The notes beneath the pieces were generated by a model. That model saw nothing but the letters and a program-made list of their open reading frames with translations. It ran no database searches and was not told where the DNA came from. The translations under genes were made by a program, and so were the position numbers. 64,000 bases of DNA from Zantedeschia hybrid cultivar (taxonomy: Eukaryota > Streptophyta > Magnoliopsida > Alismatales > Araceae), in the NCBI GenBank assembly GCA_030544215.1, contig JARZZO010000003.1, forward strand, positions 1,436,001 to 1,500,000. Direction: 5' to 3'. Below are positions 51,876 to 63,587 of the stretch, one piece after another (the first letter of the stretch is position 1; the number at the start of each line of letters is the position of its first letter).

Positions 51876-53645
51876 ATGAACCGGATGTATGTCAATGCTG
51901 TGTATGATGACATGGACCAGTTCGGTGGCAATGTCGTTCACAACCCTTTGTTTGAGATTGAAGAAGATCCACAACATACCTTCATAGGGATGCTCCAAGC
52001 ATCTAGAGAAGAACCCCAGAGAAAGGATTCCGATGAATCTTCTACCTCACAAGGAGAAGATGAGCCAATAATCTCCAGTAGGACGTTCCAAAACCCTGGA
52101 GAGGATCCGGAACTCATTGCTGTCCTGTCACGCTATACTCCGGATCAACTCATCCAGTTGATTTCTCGTGGCAAGATTCAGGATGCTACTCCTCGGAAAA
52201 CCCAATTCCAAGGATCTTCTAACAGACCTCAGCCGGGTCAAACCATGCCCACTCATACGGTTCCTTTCAACCCCGTCAATCAGGTTACACCTCCCAAGCA
52301 GGAGGAGTTTGTCTATAAAAATGAGGTTGAGAATTGTATACGGCGACTCATGGCCGAGAATCTCAACCTCAGGCAGCCATATTCTCTCTCGAGCTACTGT
52401 AAGCTCCCCCCAGCTTACTTTCCACAAGGGTTTAAGGTACCTAAGTACAGAAAATACGATGGTACCACTGACCCCCATCATCACTTGTCTGGGTTTCTCA
52501 TGGATTCCCATCAGTGGCTCTTCGATAGAGTCCTTCTGGTCCATCTTTTCCAAAAGTCCCTCGAGGGAGAAGCCTTGAGGTGGTTCTCTTCTTTGCCAGC
52601 TACTGACCTGATCAACTTTGACATGGTCTCTGAGAGGTTCATCACCCACTTCAACCACATGGCAGCCTTGCCCCCCACCTTATTCGATCTAGTAATGGAA
52701 AAAATGAAGTCTGACGAAGACTTCACTCATTTCGCTAACAGGTGGAGAGCCATGGCCTCTAGAGCGGAGGTCGTCATTCCCGAAGCACAAGCAGTCACCA
52801 TGCTTGTTAACAATGCTACTCCTCAGCTTCGAGCAATCCTTATGCTCAGTGAACTTCAGACATTCGCGCAGCTATACAATAGGGCTAGGGTAGTTCAGTC
52901 CCAAATTCGAGACTCCACTCTGCCCTCATTCTTTGAGAATAAAAGCAGGAATAAGAAAACCACATCGGCTCCTACCACAGAAGGAGTTACTATCAATGAA
53001 CAGGTCAGCATGCTAGCACCACCAACCAGGGTTACCAATTCTCATTCTAAGTCTGATACTCACCCCAGTCAGAAGCAATACTCAGCCGTCCCTCCCCCGA
53101 CTAACTACAGTCGTCCTATGGCTAAGCGGACCTCATACCCACCTCTGCCGGAATCTCTGGCAGATATCTTTTATGCTTTGATGGCCTGCAATGCCATCCA
53201 ACTTCCGCCTCCGAAGGAAGGTGTCCCGCGCAATACGGACACCTCCAGGTATTGCCCTTACCATAGGATCACGGGACACACCATACATAATTGCTTCACC
53301 TTCAGGGACTGGGTGTATGACTTGAATGATGAAGGGAGGATAAATTGGGAAGACATGAGAAAAGCCATTGAGGCTCTAAAGGCTAAGAAAGAACTGGGGA
53401 TCGTGAAGGACCCGTTACCTTCTCATCAGGTAAGTCATGACCCCTCCGGCTCTCAAGGGAAGATCAACACACTGATCAATGACTTGGAGCCCGTGACAGT
53501 TCGCAGGGAGCAGTACTGGGAGTATGAAGGGTCCGGGATAAAACACCAAGACCCCACTTGGTTGTGTGAAACTAAAGGGACTACCCCAGAGGTCGCCACG
53601 CTTTCTCCTAATGAGCCTTTGGTTCTAATCCGACCCAAAGAATGA
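51876..53645 (+). CDS. gag: Gypsy gag polyprotein
   Basis: An intact frame of 589 codons. The retrotransposon gag (capsid) domain spans roughly residues 178-345, with PPAYFPQGFKVPKYRKYDGT, then FQKSLEGEALRWFSSL and a FANRWRAMASRAE block. A zinc-binding-like motif, CPYHRITGHTIHNC, lies near residues 458-475; Tat-type gags often have His-containing versions of the knuckle like this. The N-terminal 100 residues are acidic and Ser/Glu-rich. The frame closes with TGA at 53643-53645, and the protease frame follows in the same phase with no shift, so gag-pro expression would need readthrough unless the stop is a mutation. The start is the first ATG after the leader. Confidence 0.92.
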   Translation: MNRMYVNAVYDDMDQFGGNVVHNPLFEIEEDPQHTFIGMLQASREEPQRKDSDESSTSQGEDEPIISSRTFQNPGEDPELIAVLSRYTPDQLIQLISRGKIQDATPRKTQFQGSSNRPQPGQTMPTHTVPFNPVNQVTPPKQEEFVYKNEVENCIRRLMAENLNLRQPYSLSSYCKLPPAYFPQGFKVPKYRKYDGTTDPHHHLSGFLMDSHQWLFDRVLLVHLFQKSLEGEALRWFSSLPATDLINFDMVSERFITHFNHMAALPPTLFDLVMEKMKSDEDFTHFANRWRAMASRAEVVIPEAQAVTMLVNNATPQLRAILMLSELQTFAQLYNRARVVQSQIRDSTLPSFFENKSRNKKTTSAPTTEGVTINEQVSMLAPPTRVTNSHSKSDTHPSQKQYSAVPPPTNYSRPMAKRTSYPPLPESLADIFYALMACNAIQLPPPKEGVPRNTDTSRYCPYHRITGHTIHNCFTFRDWVYDLNDEGRINWEDMRKAIEALKAKKELGIVKDPLPSHQVSHDPSGSQGKINTLINDLEPVTVRREQYWEYEGSGIKHQDPTWLCETKGTTPEVATLSPNEPLVLIRPKE

Positions 53646-55178
53646 TCGGCAACCCTCAAGCCAGTCTCCCTTGTGCAGATTCCTCCAATCACAGCCGAGG
53701 GACCCACCTTATCTGTCTTTTGTCCAAGCAAGAACCAGGATTCGATGATCAGGTTCAATCCCATTAGGTCTCCATTGGAAACAGACCCAATCACAGTAGG
53801 GGTAACACTCAGGAACCGCATCATTCCCCCGAGCCAGCCTCTAGATTCTCAAGATAGCTCATTCCCTGCCAAAGGGAACACCCAGTCTGAGTATGACATA
53901 CTCCAACATCTAGAGAAGACCCCCGCTAAGATCTCCATTCTTGAGCTTACCCGCAGGTCTCCCACACATAGGGAGACGTTGTTCAATTTCTTGCAACAGA
54001 TTACAGTTAATGAAGATCTTCCTAGTGGAGGGGTCACTAATGCCATACTCTCAGTTACTCAGACTCCTATGATCTCTTTCCCCGAAAAGGATCTAGCTCC
54101 TCCTGAGTGCCGATCCCTCCCTCTGTGCTTAACCGCCATCCTTAATGGCCATTTAGTAGATTCCATTCTATTGGACACCGGTGCCTCCATCAACGTCTGT
54201 CCCCTTAAAACCCTCAAAAGGATAGGGATAGACCCAGAGAAGGTTGAGTCGACCTCTATGATGGTCTCAGCTTATGACAATTCCCAGAGACCAGCGGATG
54301 GGAAGATCTTCCTCCAACTAGAAATCGGCCCGGTATCCATGACCTCGGAATTCTACATTCTTGACGTTAAGCCAATCTACAATGCCATTTTAGGGAGACC
54401 ATGGATGGACCAAACCTTAGGAGTCCCGTCTACCAACCATCAGTGCTATAAGTTCCCGTATAACGGGAAAATTGTGAAGGTTAAAAGCACTCCCTACATC
54501 GAGTCATTGGACTCAGTGACGGTAGAGCAAATCCCATCTATGATAACTTCCAGGAAAGGCAAAGAGCCTGTCCTTTCATCAGTGAATTCCCACCTGAGGC
54601 CCAGGTCGGGTATAGGTTGGCAACTCATGAGTAAGATGGGATATAGCTCAGGCTCTGGGTTAGGGAAAGAAGAACAGGGAATCCGTGACCCCATCTCGGA
54701 GAACCCTGTCATTGGGGGGTGTGGCCTGGGATATAAGTTTGTTGAACCACCAAAAGAAACAAAAGGATGGTCCCTCATGAATCACTTCATAAAGAAGAGG
54801 CAGGAATTACCCAAAATAGAAGAAGAGGTGCGAGAGTGTTATGAAGAGCATCAAGAGGAGGATTTTGGCTTATCCTCCTTGTTCTGTGAATCAGCCAGAC
54901 CGACGGTAGGGCTTTTCTTGGCCCGGGATGAACCAGCCCCAGCTACGTTCATTCCTTTCTTATTCCACCCGCCTACCGTCCCAATGCTCTCGGCTCCGAC
55001 CAACGCTAGCTCTTCGGAGTGTTCCATGCTACATACGGTCGGTCACGAAAAAAAAAGTCCAATTCCCGTCCCGCTGGAGGGGAAATTACTTTTGAGGAGC
55101 CTGAGTGGTGGGGGAGCTCTGCCGTCATGGAATCTTTGTCCCAAGGGTCTACTCTTGTCCCATCCAGGACAGAATTGA
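53646..55178 (+). CDS. Gypsy protease and G-patch region
   Basis: It continues in the gag frame after the TGA. The aspartic protease has LLDTGASINVCPLKTL (Asp codon at 54174) and the later AILGRPW motif. About 110 codons after that comes GIGWQLMSKMGYSSGSGLG, then GIRDPI and GGCGLGY (54606-54750), matching the G-patch pattern of glycines around a helix. G-patch domains are known from RNA-processing proteins and the protease C-termini of betaretroviruses. The frame ends at 55178, but homology to pol shifts to the -1 frame at an A9 run (55048-55056), so the last 40 codons here are probably not used. An ATG is absent, so it would be made as a gag fusion. Confidence 0.85.
   Translation, partial: SATLKPVSLVQIPPITAEGPTLSVFCPSKNQDSMIRFNPIRSPLETDPITVGVTLRNRIIPPSQPLDSQDSSFPAKGNTQSEYDILQHLEKTPAKISILELTRRSPTHRETLFNFLQQITVNEDLPSGGVTNAILSVTQTPMISFPEKDLAPPECRSLPLCLTAILNGHLVDSILLDTGASINVCPLKTLKRIGIDPEKVESTSMMVSAYDNSQRPADGKIFLQLEIGPVSMTSEFYILDVKPIYNAILGRPWMDQTLGVPSTNHQCYKFPYNGKIVKVKSTPYIESLDSVTVEQIPSMITSRKGKEPVLSSVNSHLRPRSGIGWQLMSKMGYSSGSGLGKEEQGIRDPISENPVIGGCGLGYKFVEPPKETKGWSLMNHFIKKRQELPKIEEEVRECYEEHQEEDFGLSSLFCESARPTVGLFLARDEPAPATFIPFLFHPPTVPMLSAPTNASSSECSMLHTVGHEKKSPIPVPLEGKLLLRSLSGGGALPSWNLCPKGLLLSHPGQN
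55048..55056 (+). other. A9 run at the pro/pol frame change: candidate -1 slippery site
   Basis: Upstream protease reads frame 0 and downstream pol reads the -1 frame. The run has the phase A_AAA_AAA required for a -1 slip. Four bases later, AATTCCC can pair with GGGGAAATT across an 11-base loop. The shift may be programmed or a simple one-base change in a homopolymer. Confidence 0.45.
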
Positions 55179-58100
55179 CCTGTTCTCCAAACCATGTACA
55201 TAGTAGTTTAGAAATTAGGTTAGCTTCCTCCCTGTCTAGAAATCGTAGGACTAGGCAAGTTCCTTTGTTCTTAGTTCAGGAGTTAGCAAATAGGTGCAAA
55301 GATTTGAAAAAATTGGATAAGTATCTTCAAACTGGGGTCATCTCCGAACCACTGGAGGTAATGAAAAAAGAGTCTTGCAGTGATGGTTTAGGTGTGTTCG
55401 AGCTTAGTGAAGAGGAAGAGGTGGATAACTTGGTCGAACCACTCGTGAGTGGGGCAAGACGGTTTGATGAACCTTCATCAGCTATCGACGAACCCACTAA
55501 AGAAGTCAACCTCGGAACGAAGGAGGATCCGAAGATAGTGCTAATTAGTGCCCGCTTGAGACCAGAAGAAGAAGGGTCCATAATAGCCGTGCTCCAAGAG
55601 CACCGTGACGGGTTTGCTTGGTCGTACGAGGACATGCCTGGATTAAACACAGAACTGGTAGAACATCGGCTAATCCTCAAACCTGATGCCAAACCCGTAA
55701 AACAAAAGTTGAGACGGCTACAACCGGAATTAGCACTTAAAGTAAAAGAAGAGGTTGACAAATTACACAAGGCTAAGTTCATCCGGGTAGTGCTCTACCC
55801 TAAGTGGGTAGCTAATATCGTCCCTGTGGCAAAAAAGGACGGAAAGGTTAGAGTCTGCATAGACTTTCGCAACCTCAATCAAGCTTGCCCAAAGGATGAT
55901 TTCCCACTACCTCATATAGATTTGCTGGTTGATAACACGGCTGGATTTGAGATGTTATCCTTCATGGATGGGTTTTCAGGGTATAACCAGATCAGACTAG
56001 CTGAGGAAGATCAGGAGAAAACATCCTTCATAACTCCATGGGGAACTTATTGCTACATGGTCATGCCATTTGGACTAAGAATGCTGGAGCCACCTACCAA
56101 AGGGCTATGATGGCAATCTTTCATGACATGATTCACATTGATATGGAGGTCTATGTAGATGACATCTTGGTGAAATCCAAAACGAGGAAGGAGCACGCTC
56201 AAATCCTTAGGGCTGTGTTGCAGAGATCGAAGGAGCACCAGTTAAAGATGAACCCAAAGAAGTGTGTATTTGGTGTTTCTTCTGGAAAACTGCTATGATT
56301 CATGGTGAGTAGAAGAGGGATTGAGGTTGACCCAGACAAAGTGAAGGCAATAGTGGAAATGCCCCCACCTAAGAATGTCAGGGATGTAAAGGGTCTCATC
56401 GGCCGTTTGCAATTCATCAGACGGTTCATATCTCAACACTCTGTGAGATGCAAACCCTTTTACGATTTATTAAAAGGAGGGGCAAAGTTCATTTGGAGTG
56501 ATAAGTGTCAAAAGGCCTTCGACGAATTGAAGGGTTACCTCCTCCACCCTCCAGTCCTTATGGCTCCTATCCCGGGGCGGCCTCTACTGCTATATGTCTC
56601 CACTACTGAAGAATCAGCTGGTGCAGTATTGGCTCAATTAGACGACGAGAAGAAAGAAAGGGCAGTGTACTATTTGTCCAAGCTTTTCAATGATGCCGAA
56701 AAGCGATACACTGCCATGGAAAGGACATGTGCGGCCGTCGTCTGGGTAGTGCAGAAACTGAAGCACTACTTCCTCGCCCACGAGGTAAAACTTCTAGCAA
56801 GAATGGACCCGATCAAATATCTGCTAGAGCGGCCAGTTGTAACAGATAGGCTGGTGCGATGGCAGACCTTCTTAAATCAATTCGACATCACTTATGTAAA
56901 TCAGAAGGCTGTGAAAGGGCAAGCAATTGCCGAGCACCTAGCTCATCACCCATTGCCCACATTTTCACCCGTCAACGAGGAATTCCCGGATGAGGAATTA
57001 GGCTTAATAGTGGATGATACTCCATCCTGGGTCCTTCATTTTGACGGGGCACTTAATTCCCGAGGCAGTGGGATAGGAGTGGTCCTCGTATCTCCAGAAG
57101 GGGTAAGTATTCCGCATGCTTACCAACTCTCCTTCTCAGTAACCAATAATGTTGCTGAATATGAGGCTCTCCTAGCTGGCTTAAAATTGGCGTTGGTTCT
57201 TAATGTCCTAGAATTGAGGATAATTGGAGACTCTCAACTAATCCTCCGCCAAACCGTGGGCAAGTACCAAACTCGGGATTCAAAACTGAAGCCATATCAG
57301 GAATTGGTGAAGTCCCTTACTAGGCGTTTCAGAAGGATCACCTATGTGCATGTGCCTAGGTCTCAGAATATCCTAGCAGATGCCCTGGCCTCTCTATCAT
57401 CAGCTTTAGAGATTCCGGCACCCGAAGGCTCAGCCACCATCACCCTACACAAGCAAGATCTGCCCTCCCTCCGGGACCCTTGGTTCCAGCAATTCCTCTG
57501 CCCATCCGAGCATATCTCCGCTATCACGGATGAACTCACCCCTGATTGGGATGATGGGAATCCATGGTATTTTGATATCATGAACTATCTCCGCGATAGG
57601 TCATTCCCGTCTTATGCTACATCTTCTGATTGTAAGGCCATCCGCCGTGCATCTCAGCGATACCTTATCGTAGGCGGCCGCCTTTTCAGGAGATCCTTTA
57701 ACGGAGTACTTCTCCGGTGTCTAGATGATACCGAAATTCATCATGTCATAGAAGCAGCCCACGCCAGTGATTGCGGCGGTCATGTCTATGGTCGTGCCTT
57801 AGCCCAGAAGCTCCTCATGTCCTATTATTGGCCTTCAATGGAAGCCGATTGTTCCATATTCGTTCGAAGGTGCCTGAAATGCCAGTTACATGCTAACAAG
57901 GTTCATGCACCTTCTTCATCTCTCAAATCCATCGTTTCCCCGTGGCCCTTCGCCATGTGGGCATTCGACGTTATAGGACCTCTGGAAGATCGATCGGGTG
58001 AAACAAAAAAGAAATCATTTATCCTAACCGCCACTGAATACTTCACTAAATGGGCTGAAGCGGAAGCATTTGCAGAAATCAAAGCATCCACGGTGGTGAA

Positions 58101-58821
58101 ATTCATCAAGCGCAACATCCTTGCCAGGTTTGGGACGCCGCGCGACCTCATCACCGACAATGGACCCCAGTTTATCTCCCAAGAGCTCCAGGACATGTGT
58201 AGTAAGTATGGCATCAATTTGCATCATTCTTCGCCTTACTACCCACAAGGAAATGGTCAGGCTGAAGCCACCAATAAAACCCTCATTCGAATCATTAAAA
58301 GAACTTGCAGATCGCATAATTATTCAGACTGGCCTGATCGTCTAGTAGAGGCTCTCTGGGCGTACCGTACTTCCGTCCGAACCCCTACCGGACAAACACC
58401 TTATTCACTCACGTTCGGAACAGATGCGGTACTTCCATATGAGATTCTCTTCCCTTCTCTAAGAGTGCAGTTGGACAATGGAATTAGTGACGCCGAGCGT
58501 CGTAACGCCATGCTAACCCAACTGGAACTGTTAGACGAAAAAAGGATGACGGCGGCAAATCACGCCCAGGTTTACAGAAATAGGATTGCAAGATTCTATG
58601 CAAAAAAGGTTCTTGAAAGAAAGTTCGGAATTGGGGAGATGGTTCTTAAAAGAAAAATGATCAAAATTCCTGGTCCCAGGAGCAAACTGCAAGAAAACTG
58701 GGAAGGTCCATTTGTAATCAAGGAAGCATACTCAGGTAATGCTTACCGCTTAATCAATGAGAAAGGAGAGGAGCTGCCCCACCCATGGAACGGGGTGTAT
58801 TTGAAGAGGTTTTATCTATGA
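55057..58821 (+). pseudogene. pol: Gypsy RT, double RNase H and integrase, lightly broken
   Basis: RT motifs run from 55750: VANIVPVAKKDGKVRVCIDF, MDGFSGYNQI, then MPFGL. At about 56078 one base is missing before NAGATYQR, shifting to frame 1, where VYVDDILV (56149-56172) follows. A TGA at 56296-56298 replaces a codon in the GKLL-x-FMVS motif. From 56302 the frame is open for 839 codons: RT thumb, a degenerate RNase H-like tether, and a second RNase H (LHFDGALNSRGSGIG, VAEYEALLAGL, GDSQLI). The integrase has HHCC (CLKCQLH) and D-D-E at 57967 (FDVIG), 58156 (TDNGPQF) and 58264 (GQAEATNK), with the canonical 35 residues between the last two. Only two lesions are present, so the break is recent. 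Confidence 0.93.
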
Positions 58822-60494
58822 AAACACAAAAAAATCAAAAATAGAAATCTCAAAAAAAATCAAATACCCAAAAAACCATCAAAAATATTTGTAAATATGT
58901 ACATATTTTAATGAAAATGACAACAAAAAAAAAATAAAAAAAAAAATAAAAAAATAAAAAAATCAAAAAACACAAAATCCCACTGTCTGGTGACTGCCAC
59001 GTTACCCCCTGTCTAGGTCTAGTTGCATGATAGGTTGGGTTGACATTAGGATTCGGCTAAGATTTTGGTTCACCAGAAGCTTGGACGTGTCTACTTTACT
59101 TTCATACGGATCCCTATGCTCATCATGAGATGCACACACCTGCACATTTTTCAAAGAGAACCTGTTTAAAATGAGTTCTAAGTCTTTAGTGCACTGTCAA
59201 ATGCAACCTTTGCTCTTCGTCTCTCGACTGATCAGGACAGTTGACGCCCTTAAACGGTCGAGCTCAGCAAACTGCGGTTCCTCAAAAACCCGATAGATGT
59301 AACCCCTCAACAAAAAGAAGGGCCCAAAAATGAAATGTAAAAGACCAGAGCACGTGAAGAGGGCAGTGTCCCCGCAGGCGGAATACCAAATAACCCCAAA
59401 AATGTCAAAAACAAAAAAAGAAAAAGGGGTTCAAGCAATCATGAAAAAAGCCTGGTCGTGACCGTGCCTGGCCATGAAATTTACCAAAGGCCTGAAAAGT
59501 CAAAATAGGGGCATCTAAGAGGTCAAAAGGGGTCCGTTTTGTCACAGCTCCCCCTTTTAACGGTTTTGTCGATCCTCCTGTGAAGTTTGTCTCCACAATG
59601 TCTTCACTTTTTCTCCCCCAAGGTTCAGCACGAGGTAGCTATCTAAAGGCTGAACATCATTTCAAAATGGTTCGTTTTCAAAAATCGTCACATGCTCACA
59701 TGATCACAGGAGTCCAAAATGGGTGAAGAGTAATGTCGATGTTTCTGGTGAACTAATTTCTTAACCATAATCTCAATGTGTACTCTTACAACTTCGGGCT
59801 TAGGTCAATGCATGCGCGTCACCAATCGGTGCGACGGCGTCTGATTCCGGGTCAGCGTCGCGCGGTTGACCGTTAGGGTTCCAAGGTGTTCCATCATATA
59901 CCTTCTAGATTGTGAGGAAGGAGACCCGGGTCGGGCAAATCATTTACCTCGAAAACTTTTTGGGCAAACTTGGTGGTCGGAAGCAGCTGGGAGCCTAAGC
60001 ATGGCATGACGGTATTGTCATCAGTATGAGTCTTAACCGGTCAAGGTTAGTTTGAGGAGTCTAGAGGCCCAAATCAATCTAGATGTGAGCTTAGGATGCC
60101 TGGGGAGTTGAGTGTGCATTTCCTTTTTTATCATGTGACTAGGCTGACTTTGGGCAATCACCAGATAGACGGAAACAAAACATGGTTTATCATACATCCA
60201 ATTTGTTAACATCATTTGCATTTGCATGACGCATTCATATTTCTCCATTTGTCTGGTTAGTAGGACACGGCCCCTTGACCCTACGCAAAGGCTAGGGAAA
60301 AGGTAGTTGCTCTTTTCTGGGCAAGGGGCCGAAAACAGATGCTACTAACAGTTTTCCCTAATGTTGTGCATGCAGGTAATCACAGGAACGAACAGAAAGC
60401 GGAACAAAGAAGTGCCCATGTAAATATAGAAATGTGCAAGCATAACATCATACATCATCACAACACAGGGGCATACCCCTGCGCCTGCTCTCTC
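58822..60494 (+). other. Gypsy 3' noncoding region, A-rich then unique
   Basis: From 58822 to 58975 the sequence is almost all A with some T and C. No coding frame is recognised in the rest up to the stop codon of the antisense gene. On the minus strand the region near 60300-60490 would hold the 3' untranslated part of that gene; no clear AATAAA was found. Confidence 0.5.
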
Positions 60495-63458
60495 TCAATC
60501 CTTTCCCCTTTCCTCTGCATCATCATCTCTCCTATCCCGAGAGGGGTGCCTCATCTGGCTCTCGGCATCCTCCTCACGAGCACGACGATGTCCGGAAATT
60601 GGGCGCATAGACCCCGATGAGCCCGTGGGTCGTAATGTTCTCCACGCATCCTCAGCTAGCAGGGAGTCGAGGTCTCTGAAGACAGAACTCCCAGCAGGGG
60701 CCTGGCCAGCCGACGGGGCAGGAATAGGGGGACGAGCCCCTGGACTCTGAGTGCCGGATCTCATGGCTCGTTCTCGCCCCTTCTTCATCACCCGGTCCCA
60801 TAGGGTTCGGTACTTGAAATCAAGCTCCCGCACCTCTGTCTGCGATCTCACCAGCTCCTCCTGCAGGCCAGCCATCTTACCCTCCCAGTACACGTCCGGG
60901 TGGGATCCCTCACTCGTCCTGGCCTTCGTCGTCCGTTCCTCCAAAACCTGATCCCTCAACTGCTGATTGAGGTTCTCCAACTCCTGCGCCTTCGCCAGGG
61001 CAGCTTCCAACTCCTGGCGCTGCAAAAGAAATTCAAGGTCAGACATGCTCAATCATTAGAACACAAATGCAGAACAAGTCTCACTTGCTGTGCCAAATCG
61101 GCCTCTCGGGCCTCTGCCCGGCGGAGAGCATCCTGCAATCTCGTCTCACAATCAACTGGGGCAGCTGGCCCCTGGGATGATGAGCCTGCACATGGATCAC
61201 TTCGCAGCCCATGGCGGATCAGCGCCTCCCTCTGCGTCACAAAGGTTGTCACAAAGATAAGGTGGATAATGTTGCATCTTAACTCAAAATTCAGACTTCT
61301 TACCAATTCTCCAATCTGAGTAAGCAGATCACTCGTCTGCAAAACCAGAAGCTCATTCTGACTCTTCAAGATCTCGATAGCTTCAGTCTCAGGCATCTGT
61401 TACAAGAAATATCACTAAGATTAGTCCACGGAGAATTTAAGCACAAAAAACTGAAGGGTTAAAGTGACATACCCGCCGTGTATCCAGAAACATGCGGTTT
61501 GAGTACCGCCGGGAATAATCTCCCAAATACTTGAAGCTGTTCCGCAGAGATTTGTCCTCCTGCAGGGCATCCCCGGTACGGTGCCATATGGCAATCTCAG
61601 CCTGCCTCACTACTCGCCAATCTTGACCAATAGCAGAAGATCGGCGGCGACCTCGGTTCGTATCAGGATAACTTGGATAGACGAGTAGAGGCTGATGCCA
61701 TCCCCATGTGCGGTATGCCATCCGGACAAAGAGGCCGTCACAAATGTTCACGCACATCAGGGGCACCTCTCGCCGGAACTGAGAAAGGCTCTGGGACACC
61801 CACGGATGATCGGCCAGGTCCTCCTCTGCATATGGCATCCACACCACCTGAATGGAACAAAGAATTAGGCCTAGTCACTTGTTCAAGTGCACAATATATC
61901 TCAGGTCACTCACCATATGAGGAGGGAAGGTGTCAAGCTGAGCGCGGATACCCTCCACACGGTACGACACCGGACGATAGTCCCGGGTCACCTCCCACCG
62001 TGCCATCAGAGGGGTCCATCCCTCACGATCCGCCAAGACGTTCCCACGGCCAATGGGAAAGCGGGTGTAACCCCAGATCTGCAAGAGTTAGCACAGTCAG
62101 TACGAATCAACAAAAGGAATGAAAAATCACGGCTAAGAAGATTACCTGGAGAAAAGGGGTGAACCCACCCAAGTTGCCAGAACCCTGGCGGTAGCTCACT
62201 AGGTGGGAGAGAAGATGACCTAGCATGGCAGCTCCCCACGCCATCTTCTTCGCCGCTTGAAGGTCTTCCAGTAGGGGCAAATACTTCAGATTAACTCTAT
62301 CTGAAGCTGTGGCAAACAACAATCTCCCAAAGAAGAACAGGAGGAAGATCCGCAGGTTCTCATCGTCCGATCGACCACCCAAGTCTAGGAGTGTCTCCAC
62401 TCTCTCTGCAAAAGCCTCCAGGGTTTCACTCGGCATCCGCCTCACTTGGCTCAGACCCACAGACCGGGCGAAGTACCCAAGAGGAATGTGGGACAGTGCC
62501 CCCTGGGTCCTGTAATATCCCTCGCCTAGCAGTCGATCGGACAACTGCCTGTAGTCCCTAAGCTCGGGGCCCACTACTGGATCCCCAATAACCGGCAGAC
62601 CCGTCAAGAAGGAGACGTCCTCCAGTGTGGGCAGCATATGTCCCCAAGGCATGACGAAGGCCCTGCATCTGTCATCCCAGCGCTCCCTGAGAGCCACCAA
62701 GAAAGACGCATCCACCATAAACGGTCGGACCCGGAACAGCGGCCCGAATCCAAAAGCATCCACTTGGAAGATCAGCTGATCAGGCAGTGCATGATACCAG
62801 GCCCAGACCAGCTCCCATGAAACACGGCCTCGGACCCTCTGAGGACCCTGGAAAGAAAAATCCAAAACAAGATCAGCAAATAAGGGCATAAACCAATCGA
62901 GCCTCCACCTGGTCGGACGGCAGGCCCGTCCGCCGTCCGCGCGGGCGGACGGCAGGCCCGTCCGCCGTCCGCGTGGGCGGACGGCAGGCCCGTCCGCCGT
63001 CTGCGCGGGCGGACGGCAGGTCCGTCCGCCGTCCGCGCGGGCGGACCGCAGGCCCGTCCGCCGTCCGTCTGCGTGGACGGCTCCTCCACCGGCCGCCCTC
63101 CCTTCGCTTCCCAGGAAATCAAAAGAGAGAAGCTCACCTTCCTCTTCGGAGGCGCCTCGTCGCCGCCGCCGTCCTCTCCATCACCTTCACCTCCTCCCTC
63201 CTCTTCCTCTCCATCGCCATCACCTTCGTCTTCCTCGTCTGCCGCTGCCGCCTCCTCTTCTCCTTCCTCTCCGGCACCACCGCCACCACCGCTGCTGCCG
63301 CTGGCAGCGTCTTCTTCACCTCCGTACGTGTCCTCGGCGTCGCCTGCGCGGATGACTTCCTCTCCACCGCCGCCGCCGCCGCCGCCACTCGGACCCGCTC
63401 CCTCGCCGCCGCTGGCCCTCCTCCTCCTAAGAGCGCGGGGGAGCCACACCCTCGCCAT
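60495..63458 (-). CDS. Plant-mobile-domain/coiled-coil gene, 7 exons, antisense in the gypsy element
   Basis: Exons on the minus strand: 63458-63138, 62847-62146, 62078-61914, 61847-61473, 61396-61304, 61231-61085 and 61019-60495. All six introns are GT-AG and phase 0, and every exon is a multiple of three, giving 775 residues without a stop. Exon 1 is Gly- and Glu/Asp-rich and low complexity. Exon 2 begins the plant mobile domain (aminotransferase-like PMD), with RERWDDRCRAFVMPWGHM and LPTLEDVSFLTGLPVIGDP (about residues 162-198), continuing through exon 4 (WGYTRFPIGRG, YRTWGWHQPLL). Exons 5-7 form a predicted coiled coil (EALIRHGL..., LENLNQQLRDQVLEER), then an Arg/Asp-rich tail. PMD proteins occur in plants both as MAIN-type host factors and as genes carried by transposable elements; Tat elements are known to carry extra, sometimes antisense, ORFs. 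Exon 1 and expression are less certain than exons 2-7. Confidence 0.85.
62911..63075. repeat. 32-bp palindromic array in intron 1 of the PMD gene
   Basis: CGGACGGCAGGCCCGTCCGC recurs at 62914, 62946, 62978 and 63010 (32-bp steps), with degenerate copies to 63075. It lies entirely within intron 1 (62848-63137). The unit is about half the length of the 64-65-bp arrays elsewhere in the element and shares the GGACGG/CCGTCC arms. Confidence 0.9.
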
Positions 63459-63587
63459 GAACGACCACTTCCGAAGGTCGGACGAAGGAGAAGAAGAAGA
63501 AGAGCAAGAGAAGAAGAAAAAGAACAGGTGAAGAGCGCAGAAGAAAAAGAAGAGAGGGCCGGGTTAAGTCCTGTTAAACCGTATGAG

